Positions 55,985-64,000 of a stretch of 64,000 nt of DNA are shown piece after piece. Origin of the DNA: DATJPW01 sp963752855. Lineage in GTDB: Bacteria; Desulfobacterota; Desulfomonilia; Desulfomonilales; Desulfomonilaceae. Numbering within the stretch: position 1 is the first letter of the stretch; each line of letters begins with the position of its first letter. Made by a program: the position numbers and the translations under genes. The notes below the pieces were generated by a model. That model made no database searches. It was not told the origin of the DNA and was given only the letters and a program-made list of their open reading frames with translations. The DNA lies in contig CAVVZX010000052.1 in assembly GCA_963752855.1 (NCBI GenBank), positions 124,001 through 188,000 on the forward strand, given 5' to 3'.

Positions 55985-56183
55985 AAACTGGAACCTCTTT
56001 TATTAGGAAATGGAAGTCCTAAGATTCTGACAGGACCCAAGGCCAGCCGCGGCCAAGCGAGAATTTCCCGTGAATTCAGATCATCAGATATCTGCTTTCT
56101 CGCTCGGCTGGTGGCGTTTCCGGAAAGGCGAGACCCTGTTCGGCCAGCCTCACCTTCCGATGTTAGACTGCTAAGGCTGGTGG

Positions 56184-56471
56184 TTACCAGCGAGAATCTC
56201 GGCCTCCTCGGCTGCGGCTGTCTGACTTGGGCTTAGCCTCGTTGACTTTCAGTGCGCGGCCGCCGAGATCCTTGGAATCCAGCGCCTGGATCGCTTTGAG
56301 ACCTTCTTCTCGGTCGCTCATCTCAACGAATCCGAATCCCCGTGATCGGTTTGTAAATTGGTCCGTGATAACCTTCGCGGATTCTACTTCCCCGTACGTA
56401 GCAAAAAGCCCCTTGAGGTCTGCCTCGCTGGAATCGAAGGACAGGTTTCCCACATAAATTTTGATACTCAT
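56184..56471 (-). CDS. RRM-domain RNA-binding protein
   Basis: A 95-residue glycine-rich RNA-binding protein. RNP2 is KIYVGNLSF (4-12) and RNP1 is RGFGFVEM (about 44-51). A short Ser/Arg/Gly tail ends the protein. Similar Rbp proteins are cold-induced in cyanobacteria and other bacteria. AAAGGAG precedes the ATG. A promoter about 210 bases upstream gives it a long leader. Confidence 0.9.
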   Translation of the reverse strand: MSIKIYVGNLSFDSSEADLKGLFATYGEVESAKVITDQFTNRSRGFGFVEMSDREEGLKAIQALDSKDLGGRALKVNEAKPKSDSRSRGGRDSRW

Positions 56472-56687
56472 TTTCTAACTCCTTTGGAAAAAGCACACCT
56501 TACGGTTGTTAGGAGTGCGTTTACGTTATGAACAAGGGCTCTTGGTGAACGGGGATAGACCGGATGAAGTTACGGTATGAAGTCCTCGGCACGGGGGGGC
56601 CTATGTCCGGGATCTTAATCCTTGCATGACGCCCGTAGTCCCTGACGCGAGGTCGACCGGAGAAATACAAGTTAAGGCTTATTACAA

Positions 56688-56716
56688 ATCATATGCGCCA
56701 AATCTCTAATTGTCAA
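56688..56716 (-). promoter_or_regulatory. Promoter of the RRM gene with long leader
   Basis: Minus-strand TTGACA (56716-56711), a 17-base spacer and TATGAT (56693-56688). Transcription would start near 56681, giving a 210-base leader. In the leader ACTCCT (56516-56511) can pair with the AGGAGT (56483-56478) of the ribosome site. The rest of 56717-56980 shows no gene. Confidence 0.6.
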
Positions 56717-56980
56717 GGGATCTTGCCCGGAATGTGCAACCCAGCCATTATATGGAGGATACTGGGTAGTGGTTCTCGCAAAGATGTGGACCGCTCGAGA
56801 ATTGGTTTAGGAAATGTGCGCAATGAGCTTTGTCATTTTCCCGACGCCCGCCTAGAGAATTGATCGAGATCGCGATTGACTCACCTTATTGGCGCCCACC
56901 TCTGCCAAAAGAACGTTTGCGCCTAGCGCTCTTTGATCGATTCAAGCGGATGGATAACGCCCCGATTTGATCAAATTAAA

Positions 56981-57370
56981 TTACTTCTCGGGGTCCCAGG
57001 CTTTAATAGCTTTTTCAACACCTCCGGGACCAAGAGGCGCAGCTATCGACTCAAAAATAGATGCGAATTCTGAGATTTTCTTTGAAGTTTCCAGTGGCTC
57101 CGCTTGGCCGAGTATGAATTGTACGTTGGCCATTAATGTCGTTCCGATTTTTGCGTACGTGGCACGTTCGTCTTTTTTCTCACTGTCGATATTAGCTTTA
57201 AGTGCCTTCTCAACTCCTGCCGGACCGAGCGGTTCGGCTATCCGCCGAAAAGCAGCCGCGATTTCTACTAGTTCGGCTGAATGGTCTTTCCATGAATTTG
57301 CTTTATTCATGGAGTCGATGAGGTGCGTCAATGCTTCGCCGATCAACGAATAAGCTTTTGAATCTCGCAT
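56981..57370 (-). CDS. Internally duplicated small protein of unknown function
   Basis: A 129-residue protein built from two similar halves: EIAAAFRRIAEPLGPAGVEK near residues 37-56 and EFASIFESIAAPLGPGGVEK near 104-123. No known domain recognised. GGAG lies about 9 bases upstream of the ATG. It lies beyond the RRM promoter, as a separate unit. Confidence 0.6.
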   Translation of the reverse strand: MRDSKAYSLIGEALTHLIDSMNKANSWKDHSAELVEIAAAFRRIAEPLGPAGVEKALKANIDSEKKDERATYAKIGTTLMANVQFILGQAEPLETSKKISEFASIFESIAAPLGPGGVEKAIKAWDPEK

Positions 57371-57887
57371 GCCTTCATCTCCTTGGTACTTTTCCGGTAT
57401 TTAGAATCCTGGTAGACTATATCCACGGTTAGCTCGGTGGGCATGTCCGCACGTCACCATTCACCTTGCTCCGTAATGACAACTTGGACACTCGAAATCT
57501 TGGAAAGGTTTCGAGTCCATGAATTCTGTGCACACGAATTCCGAGGACACTTTACTTAATTCGATGTGTTTTCGGTTCTGCGATCTGCGGAAGATTCCCC
57601 CGGTTTTCTGCTTTACTCTTTGGCTACAAGTTTGATGAGGGAAGGATTTTCTTAACACAAGGGATGCGCCTTCTCTTTCGTGATGTGGACTCACGAAGAC
57701 GCACAAAAGAAAGTTTTGATTATAAACGGTCTTTTGACGTCTCTAAGGAATCCAACTTTAAAGGCGCATCACCTAGACTTGGGGATTGACCATTGGGGCT
57801 AAGCTCAGACCGTATAATGTCCATTCAGTCTAGGGCATATTTGATCTTCTTGGCGCCATCGTCAGCGTTATCTGTCTCTATTACTCT
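57371..57887. other. Intergenic region up to the IS1380 fragment
   Basis: About 500 bases in which I see no supported gene. The right end is the boundary where the truncated transposase begins. Confidence 0.4.
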
Positions 57888-58517
57888 TTGCTGGCTAAAT
57901 TCCGAGGCGGTTTTTCCATGCCCGGGCTGTACGAGTATTGCGAACGTGAGCAGGTGACCTACTTTATCAGGCTCCCATCGAACCAGGTCTTGAATCGGGC
58001 GATTGAGTCTCACCTGACACGTCCGGTGGGGCGGACCCACAAGAGTGAGATTCGGATTAAACTGGTTGACCTTCGGTATCAGGCACAGACGTGGGACAGA
58101 GAACGCAGAGTGGTAGCCAAGATCGAGTGGCACGATGGGGAACTCTTCCCAAGGATCGGGTTCATTGTGACCAATTCCAAGCTCCCCGCCGGGAAGGTGG
58201 TCAAGGTATATAACGGACGTGGCGAAGTGGAGAATCGGATCAAAGAGGGAAAGAACACGCTGCGCTGGGACAAGACGAGCTGCCACCGCTTCTCCGCCAA
58301 CGAAGCCCGTTTGCTAATGGGAGTCTTGGCCTACAATCTCCTACACATGCTCAGGCGATTCTATGTGGTCGGCGAAGAGGTCAGACGGTCAATGGAGTGG
58401 CTGATTAAGCGCCTGATCAAGGTCGGAGCGAAAGTCGCGTATCATGGTCGGAGGTGGAATGTTCATGTGGCTTCAGCCTTCCCCTTGTCCCGATACTACC
58501 AATCTGTTTTCGGGTGA
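57888..58517 (+). mobile_element. IS1380-family transposase, 5'-truncated
   Basis: The C-terminal half of an IS1380-type transposase (209 codons): MPGLYEYCEREQVTYFIRLP, YQAQTWDRERRVVAKIEWH, PRIGFIVTNSKLPAGKVV, YNGRGEVENRIKEGKNTLRW (with the catalytic Glu) and LLMGVLAYNLLHMLRRF. The N-terminal half with the first two catalytic acids is missing. The remnant sits 5' of a truncated SGNH gene, so this part of the window has been rearranged. Confidence 0.8.
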
Positions 58518-58868
58518 GGGCGACAAGGACATATTGATTGACTGAGGAGCACACGGTGAGGTACGCTCAAAAACGGGAAAAATCAGGCTTTGTCAACAAC
58601 ATGACGACGGTTTTGCCTGCGTCAGGGCGTGCGGGACTCCATGCGGAGACCTTTTCGGGGTCACCGGTGCTATTTCTCGACCCCTTAGCGAGGCCAAAAC
58701 GGTCAAAATGGCAAGACCGCCACATAATTCCGGCTCACTGTGATTCACGGGCCGTGTGGGGAGGGCTTCCAGGAGTCACAGGCTGGATTCCAACGTAAGG
58801 CGTTGATTTAATGAAGCGTTTGTTTTCACATAGCGTGCCAGAATTCTCCTGGGGTTTAAGCGGGATAG

Positions 58869-59600
58869 TGGAATTGGGAAATAGATCCCAAGGCATTTGT
58901 CGCTCCTAAGGCGGCGCCAGACGGAGGGACCCGCATTCGTGGGGATTACGCTAGGGAAGACTACTATTTCGTGAACGACCCGAGCCTGGGTTGCAAACCT
59001 AGGCCAACGTACGGGTTCTCCATAAAGAGCTACGATAACGGTAAAGTCATTTATGATGCTCACTACACCAAGGACGGGTTCAGCCGCAGGGTCACGCCCG
59101 TCGATGCCTCTATTCAGCGGGATCGATTTGTTGCTTTTTTCGGGTGCTCCATGACGTTCGGCGAAGGGTTGAACGATGACGAAACCCTGCCGTATTTTGT
59201 AGGCAAGTACGCGGAGCGCTACAAGCCGTACAATTACGCCTTCTATGGCTACGGACCGCAAGAAATGCTGGCGAAACTGCTAGAACCAGGCTTTGCCGAA
59301 GAAATCGGAGAGAAGAGCGGGGTCGCGATATGTGTTACCGCTCACATCGAACGTGCCATAGGATCGTGGTACGTGTACAACGGCTGGGGCTGGAACATGC
59401 CTTATTATCATTTTGATCGAAACGGAAAACTAGTCAGAGACGGAACTTTTACCACGGGCCGACCATTTCTCTCCCTTATTTACATGCTGATAGGGGGCAG
59501 CCAAATCGGGAAAACGCTCGGACTACGGCATCCCTTCAGGGTGACCGATGAACACATTAGGCTTACGGACAAAATCGTTGACGAGTCCTCTTTAGCAGTA
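58869..59600 (+). pseudogene. SGNH/GDSL hydrolase-like gene, truncated at both ends
   Basis: The frame is open from 58869 (a TAG at 58866-58868 precedes it). Recognisable parts are DPKAFVAPKAAPDGGTRIRG, DPSLGCKPRPTYGFSIKSYD, then the SGNH block I VAFFGCSMTFGEGLNDDETL (catalytic Ser). Near 59590-59600 the reading enters the antisense of the hcrA-like gene, so the C-terminus with the catalytic Asp-His is lost. The start is also unclear; the first ATG is at 58811 in another frame. Confidence 0.6.
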
Positions 59601-61731
59601 AGGGCCTCCCGGATCTATGGTTTGGACTATGATGGAGTTGATCTTGGGCATGTCCTTGATGCTCGGTATCTTGTATTCGAGCATCGTCGGATTGAGCAGG
59701 TGTCCTTTATGCCAGCGGTGCTCTTCACCGAGCATACCGCCCTGACCTCCCATAGCGATCCCGCCTTCGAACTGACCTTCCACTATCATAGGATTCAGGG
59801 CATAGCCGCAATCTTGAGCAGCCGTGACTTCAAGAGCTTTCACGTGCCCTGTTTCCGGGTCCACCTCAACTTCAGTTACGGTGGCTCCGAAAGAAAACGC
59901 CTGGGATAGCTGTCCCTTGGGATTGGTAATCCATTCTCGCTTTTGATCCACTTCGGGCGAGAAAGCGCCTCGCCCCATTATAGGCCGCCCCATAATCAGC
60001 GCTTTCCGAACCACCTTCTCAATCGGAACGCCCTTATCCGGAGAGCCTTTTACGTAAACGGTCCTGTTTCGAAGAATCAGGTCTCCCGGCTCTGCTTTGA
60101 GCATGCCCGCGGCCACCTTGAATAGTTGGTTCTTTGCGTCGCAAGCAGCGGTTTTGACCGCGTTGCCGCCGCCGAATGTCGAAATCATCGAGTACGATCC
60201 CGCATCCGTGGGCGTCACCTCGGTGTCCGCGGAGATGAGCCTTATTTCCTCCAGTGGAAGGCCCAATTCTTCGGCGGCTATTTGCGCAAGCATGTTGTCA
60301 TTGCCTTGGCCGTTGTCCACTACACCTGAAATGACCGTGGCCCCTCCGTCCTCGTGAAATTTGATGAAAGCCTGAGACCCGCCGCGAATGCCCAAGGGAA
60401 AACCCGTCTGAACGGAATTGCATCCCATGCCGATCCCGTGATTGGGCTTCGGATTCTTCAATTTGTTCAGGTAGTCACTCTTGTCCGCTGTCTTTTCTAT
60501 GCATTCCACCAGACCGCAACTGGCGACGTGAGAGCCGGTGGGGGTGGTGTCGCCGGGCTGTCGAGCGTTCCGCAGCCGAATGGTTACCGGATCTATGCCA
60601 AGCTCCTCGCCGATCATGTCAAGTTGGGTATCAATGCCGCCCGCGAAGGAACGGCCGTGGATGCGGATCATCCCGCGCACAGGCTTGTTCGTGTAAATGC
60701 GGTACCCGTGAAATCTCACGTTTTCCATACGATAGGTCTGTTCGTGGCACAGAAAGGGGACCGAAGTCGCGATGGGGCCGGTGCTGGAATAAGCTCCACC
60801 GTCAAGGTACGAGACGATGTCGCGGGAGAGTACACGTCCCTCTTTATCCACTCCGGTTTTGATCGTTGTGATCATCGCGTGGCCCATGCGGGTGGCAATG
60901 GAATTCTCCTCCCGCGAGTAAACAACCTTGACCGGCCGCTCACTCTTGAGGCTCAGATAGACAGGTGATGAATTCCGCGGGGAAGACATCCGACCGGCCG
61001 CCGAACGCTCCTCCGATTGTAATCTTTCGGACGTTCACTTTGGACAACGGCAGCTTCAGAGCGTTTGAGAGCGCCTTGGCTTTGGTATGCGGCGAAGCGT
61101 TGGGCATCCAGACTTCGATTGATCCGTCGGAGTGACTGTTCGCGACCACAGCGTAAGGCTCGGTCATAAAGTACGAATCTTCTTCAGCCACAAAGGTATC
61201 CTCACGGATGAGAGCGCAATTCTTAAAGGCCGCATCCACATCCCCAACGTCTATCTTGACATTCACGTTGATATTTCGAGGCCAATCATCGTGTATCAGC
61301 GGAGCGTCAGGGGCAATTGCGGAATAACAATCGAAAACCGCGGGCAATTCCTCATATTCCACCTGGATAAGGTTAAGGGCCTCGAGGGCTGTTTCTTCGT
61401 CAATAGCTGCCACAGCCGCTACTTCGTCACCCACGTAGCGGACTTTGTCCACGCACAGCAGTTGCTGATCTCTGGTGTATCGGAACACGCCCCACTTTTC
61501 CCCCGCCGTATCGGCGCCGGTAACCACGGCATGGACGCCCCGAACCTTCTTGGCGCGTGACACATCCACATTGAGGATCCTGGCGTGCGGCAACGGGCTC
61601 CGGAGAATCTTGCCTACAAGCATTCTTGGCAAACTGACGTCCGCAGTGAATACGGCCTCACCCGTCACTTTGGAACGGGCGTCGACCCGAGGAACACTCT
61701 TCCCGATATAGCTATATTCTTGTTCAAGCAA
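59592..61731 (-). CDS. 4-hydroxybenzoyl-CoA reductase-like molybdenum subunit, 3'-truncated (one +1 frameshift)
   Basis: Molybdopterin-binding large subunit of the xanthine oxidase family, about 712 residues as present. It begins with GKSVPRVDARSKVTGEAVFT. The frame shifts by one extra base near 60965 within FITCL/LSLKSERPVKV. The molybdopterin sites IGGAFGGRSDVFP and GGGNAVKT-type segments, and GVVDNGQGNDNMLAQIAAEE, are present. It ends abruptly after IDPGGPY at about 59600; the family continues with GAKGVGEP, which holds the catalytic Glu. About 55 residues are missing. The likely start is TTG at 61731. It overlaps or abuts the 2Fe-2S subunit gene upstream. Confidence 0.8.
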
Positions 61732-61736
61732 AACGC

Positions 61737-62213
61737 TTACCTCGCTTTTGTTTGGCCCGCCGCCTCGCGTACCGCCTTCAGGATCTTCGTGTATCCCGTG
61801 CATCTGCAGAAATTTCCCGCAAGGGCCGTCTTGATCTCGTCGTCTGTCGGCTGATTGTTACGGTCCAGAAGAGACTTCGCGGAAAGAATCATCCCCGGTG
61901 TGCAAAAACCGCATTGAACTGCGCCGTTGGCAATAAAGGCCTCCTGAACCGGATGGAGCGCTCCGTCTTGCGCCACTCCTTCTATGGTCGTTATGGAAGC
62001 TCCTTCCGCTTCCAGAGCGAGAGTAATGCAAGACCTGACAGGTCGGTCGTCCATGAGCACGGTGCAAGCTCCGCACACGCCTTCGGAACAGCCTTCTTTG
62101 ACTCCGTAAAATCCCAGTTGATCCCGCAATACCTCCAGAAGGGTGGCGCTGGGAGTCACCGCCACGTCTACAGGGTCTCCGTTAACTGTCATGCTTAAGA
62201 GCTGCTTCTTCAT
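61737..62213 (-). CDS. 4-hydroxybenzoyl-CoA reductase-like [2Fe-2S] small subunit
   Basis: A 158-residue electron-transfer subunit with two [2Fe-2S] clusters. The plant-type cluster is CSEGVCGACTVLMDD with a further Cys at SCITLAL. The second is QCGFCTPGMILSA with FCRCTGYTKILKA. It lies 3 bases after the FAD subunit gene and just before the molybdenum subunit gene, the hcrBCA-type order. Confidence 0.9.
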   Translation of the reverse strand: MKKQLLSMTVNGDPVDVAVTPSATLLEVLRDQLGFYGVKEGCSEGVCGACTVLMDDRPVRSCITLALEAEGASITTIEGVAQDGALHPVQEAFIANGAVQCGFCTPGMILSAKSLLDRNNQPTDDEIKTALAGNFCRCTGYTKILKAVREAAGQTKAR

Positions 62214-62216
62214 TTC

Positions 62217-63207
62217 CTATAACCCCAGCGCTTCTTTCACGGCCCGTCGGACTACGACTGCGGCCATCTTTATGCGATAATCTTTTGATACCGCGGCATT
62301 GTCCACTATGGCGCCTTCGGCCGCCTTGAGCGCTATTTCACTCGCTTTCCGGGCCATTTCAGGTTCGGGCTTTTGTCCTTTGATGGCGCTCTCGACCTCT
62401 TTAAGAATTATCGGAGCAGGCCCCGCGGCTGAAAGCACCGCGCGAAAGCTTTCAATCTTGCCTTTGTCGATAATCGCCGTCGCAGCGGCGTTTATGTACG
62501 GGAAATCCACTGCGGACCTGAAGCTGAGCCTCTGATACGACCACGAAGTAGGGCCCCAAGGGATCGGCAGTCGAATTTCGGTCACAATCTCGTCCGGCGT
62601 CAGATTGAATGGGCTTTCTCCCTTGGCCGTGAAGAACTCGCTAACCGGAATGGATCTCTTTCCGCCGCTGCCCGCGATGGTAAGCTGCGCCGAAAGCGCC
62701 ACCAGCACAGGGACCGTGTCCGCGGAACACACCGCATTGCAGGACTCGGACTTTTCGAGAGCCAAACAGTCCTTTCCACCCGTGCGATGGCACTTGTCTT
62801 TGCCGCTCCGCCAGAACAAACTCTGATTGTAAAGAATGCACCTGGGCTGAAGGCAGAGATTGCCCCCGATGGTCCCTCTGAATAGCTGAATGCCGGTGGC
62901 TCCGATTGATTCAATGGCCTTGACGAGGACGGGGAAATGCTTTCTGACGGCTTCATCCTCGGCTGTACTGCGCCAGAGATGTTCCGGCCTTGATCACCAC
63001 CGAATCCGGCTTGGCTTCTATGCCCGTCATCTCCTTGATGTTCTTGAGGCTGATTACCGCCGCGGGAGAAGCCAGGCGATGTTTCAGGTTCACGATCAGA
63101 TCCGTCCCGCCGGCCAGGATCGGCGCGGACGTTCCCAGTTGGTTCTCGATCTTCAGCGCCTCAGCAAGACTGCTAGGCGCATGGTAGTCAAAAGAAGGCA
63201 AGAGCAT
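62217..63207 (-). CDS. 4-hydroxybenzoyl-CoA reductase-like FAD subunit with Cys-rich [4Fe-4S] insertion (one +1 frameshift)
   Basis: About 329 residues after removing one extra base near 62970. The FAD-binding motif is ILAGGTDLIVNLKHRLASP, then (after the shift) IGATGIQLFRGTIGGNLCLQ. Between the FAD parts lies an insertion with several Cys (PRCILYNQS, DKCHRTGGKDCLALEKSES, CNAVCSADTVP). Such a [4Fe-4S] insertion is the mark of 4-hydroxybenzoyl-CoA reductase beta subunits and is absent from ordinary xanthine dehydrogenases. The start at 63207 has GGAG five bases upstream; an ATG at 63222 is an alternative. Confidence 0.82.
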
Positions 63208-63368
63208 CTCAACTCCATTCAACCGGATGAATTACGGGAAGAAGCATTTGTACGGATTGTTAGGCTTGTTCCGCATTAGGGTCCTCAGCGGCCACTCAGG
63301 CGGACTCGTCTGAAACGCTCCTTACAGTTATTGTTACTCAAATTTGTTCAAAGGACGTTACCAAACTC

Positions 63369-63397
63369 ATTGTAGGCCCGGCAAAAACCAGTGTCAA
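63369..63397 (-). promoter_or_regulatory. Strong predicted promoter of the hcrBCA-like operon
   Basis: Minus-strand TTGACA (63397-63392), a 17-base spacer and TACAAT (63374-63369). Predicted start near 63362, giving a leader of about 155 bases. Confidence 0.6.
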
Positions 63398-63399
63398 CC

Positions 63400-64000
63400 A
63401 TATTGTCCTGCGCATGGAGACCCGAGCAAATGGTTCCATAAAGGAACGTCTAAGGCAAAGGGTTGCAGAGCGACCTAGTCACTTCATTGCGTAACGCGGA
63501 TAGTAGGGAGATGCCACGCGAGGCGGTTGCCTCATTCGTGGGGCTGCGCCTGTGGCAGTCTCCCGTGTGAAGAATTAAGTGTAGCATCTTCGGGATTGCG
63601 GAAGAATCAGATATTGCGCCCCAGAGTTAGAAATCTTTTTCTTGTTGCAAGATCGCCAGTATGTCTTGATGAAGTGAGGGAATCTTGTTTTCGACCACGT
63701 CTCAGACGATATCATGGTCAACTGCGATCATCGGAGGACTCACCAGTCTTCCGGGCGCCATTGTGGGCGTGGCGGCACGCGTGTCATAACGCACACGTCG
63801 CGTCCAATGCATCGTCGCCTAGCCAGTGGTCAACTTGGACAAGGAGTCCCATTAACGAAAGACTCTTGATCAATCACTGGAGGCCAACTGCTGCAGGCGC
63901 AATAGATATTTGTGTGATGCAATGCCGGTTCGCTTTCGAGGGAGTGAAGCCGGCAGGGCACCTCCTCCTCTACGAACGGATGACCTGATTTTGCTTCGGA
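63400..64000. other. Window end without a supported gene
   Basis: About 600 bases. A long plus-strand frame (63527-63988) has no family resemblance, no ribosome site and odd composition. I do not call it. Confidence 0.4.

Noticed and set aside
57825..58286. 153-codon minus-strand frame
   Set aside because: Antisense of the IS1380 transposase fragment.
63527..63988. 153-codon plus-strand frame at the window end
   Set aside because: No ribosome site, unusual composition and no recognisable family.

Overview
The window looks like a mesophilic Deltaproteobacterium (Desulfobacterota), perhaps a Desulfomonile- or Syntrophobacter-like anaerobe. The evidence is a pilMNOP cluster, two B12-binding radical SAM enzymes, a 4-hydroxybenzoyl-CoA-reductase-like molybdenum enzyme, several decayed IS families (ISAzo13, IS630, IS1380, ISL3), a candidate selenoprotein and base composition near 50% GC. 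This placement rests on gene content only. No rRNA, tRNA or CRISPR array was seen.

Layout. 1-7.4 kb: end of rplQ, an ECF-type ABC ATPase, an FtsB-like protein, the type IV pilus inner-membrane genes pilMNOP (no pilQ follows), a DUF2156 protein and a QueG-like reductase. 7.4-9.4 kb: a minus-strand arsenic operon, arsR - C_GCAxxG_C_C protein - arsM, ending at a long hairpin. 9.4-12.9 kb: gene-poor, with small secreted proteins, a PAS protein and an ISL3 remnant. 12.9-29.1 kb: mostly housekeeping (radical SAM, lon, rnhA, yjbQ-like, ftsY, amidase, glnD, xerD, an IMPase-like gene, hrcA), interrupted by an ISAzo13 pseudogene. 29.1-32 kb: a DsbA/FrnE-type gene with an in-frame TGA at the first active-site Cys position, then a TetR regulator and a GH13 amylase that share a palindromic operator. 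32-39 kb: rplU-rpmA-obgE-proB, a secreted unknown and mutS. 39-43.4 kb: accessory DNA with an MNT/HEPN toxin-antitoxin module between direct repeats, an IS630 copy and a DUF488 protein. 43.6-51 kb: ThDP enzyme with a CMD protein, CsbD-like protein, tartrate/malate dehydrogenase-like enzyme, and a sensor kinase with two receivers. 51-57.4 kb: radical SAM with glycosyltransferase, rpsU, an RRM protein and an internally duplicated protein. 57.9-63.4 kb: IS1380 fragment, a truncated SGNH gene and the hcrBCA-like operon, whose large-subunit gene is cut off at about 59,600.

Two features shape how the window should be read. First, at least 14 otherwise normal genes, including essential ones (lon, ftsY, proB), carry frameshifts. 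By my count 16 of 19 are single extra bases, which suggests insertion-type sequencing errors more than gene decay, so these are annotated as single genes spanning the shift. Second, the most interesting biological candidate is the selenoprotein at 29140-29736: the TGA replaces the first Cys of a CPFC-type motif, and 13 nt downstream lies an 8-bp stem with a GGU apical loop, as in bacterial SECIS elements.
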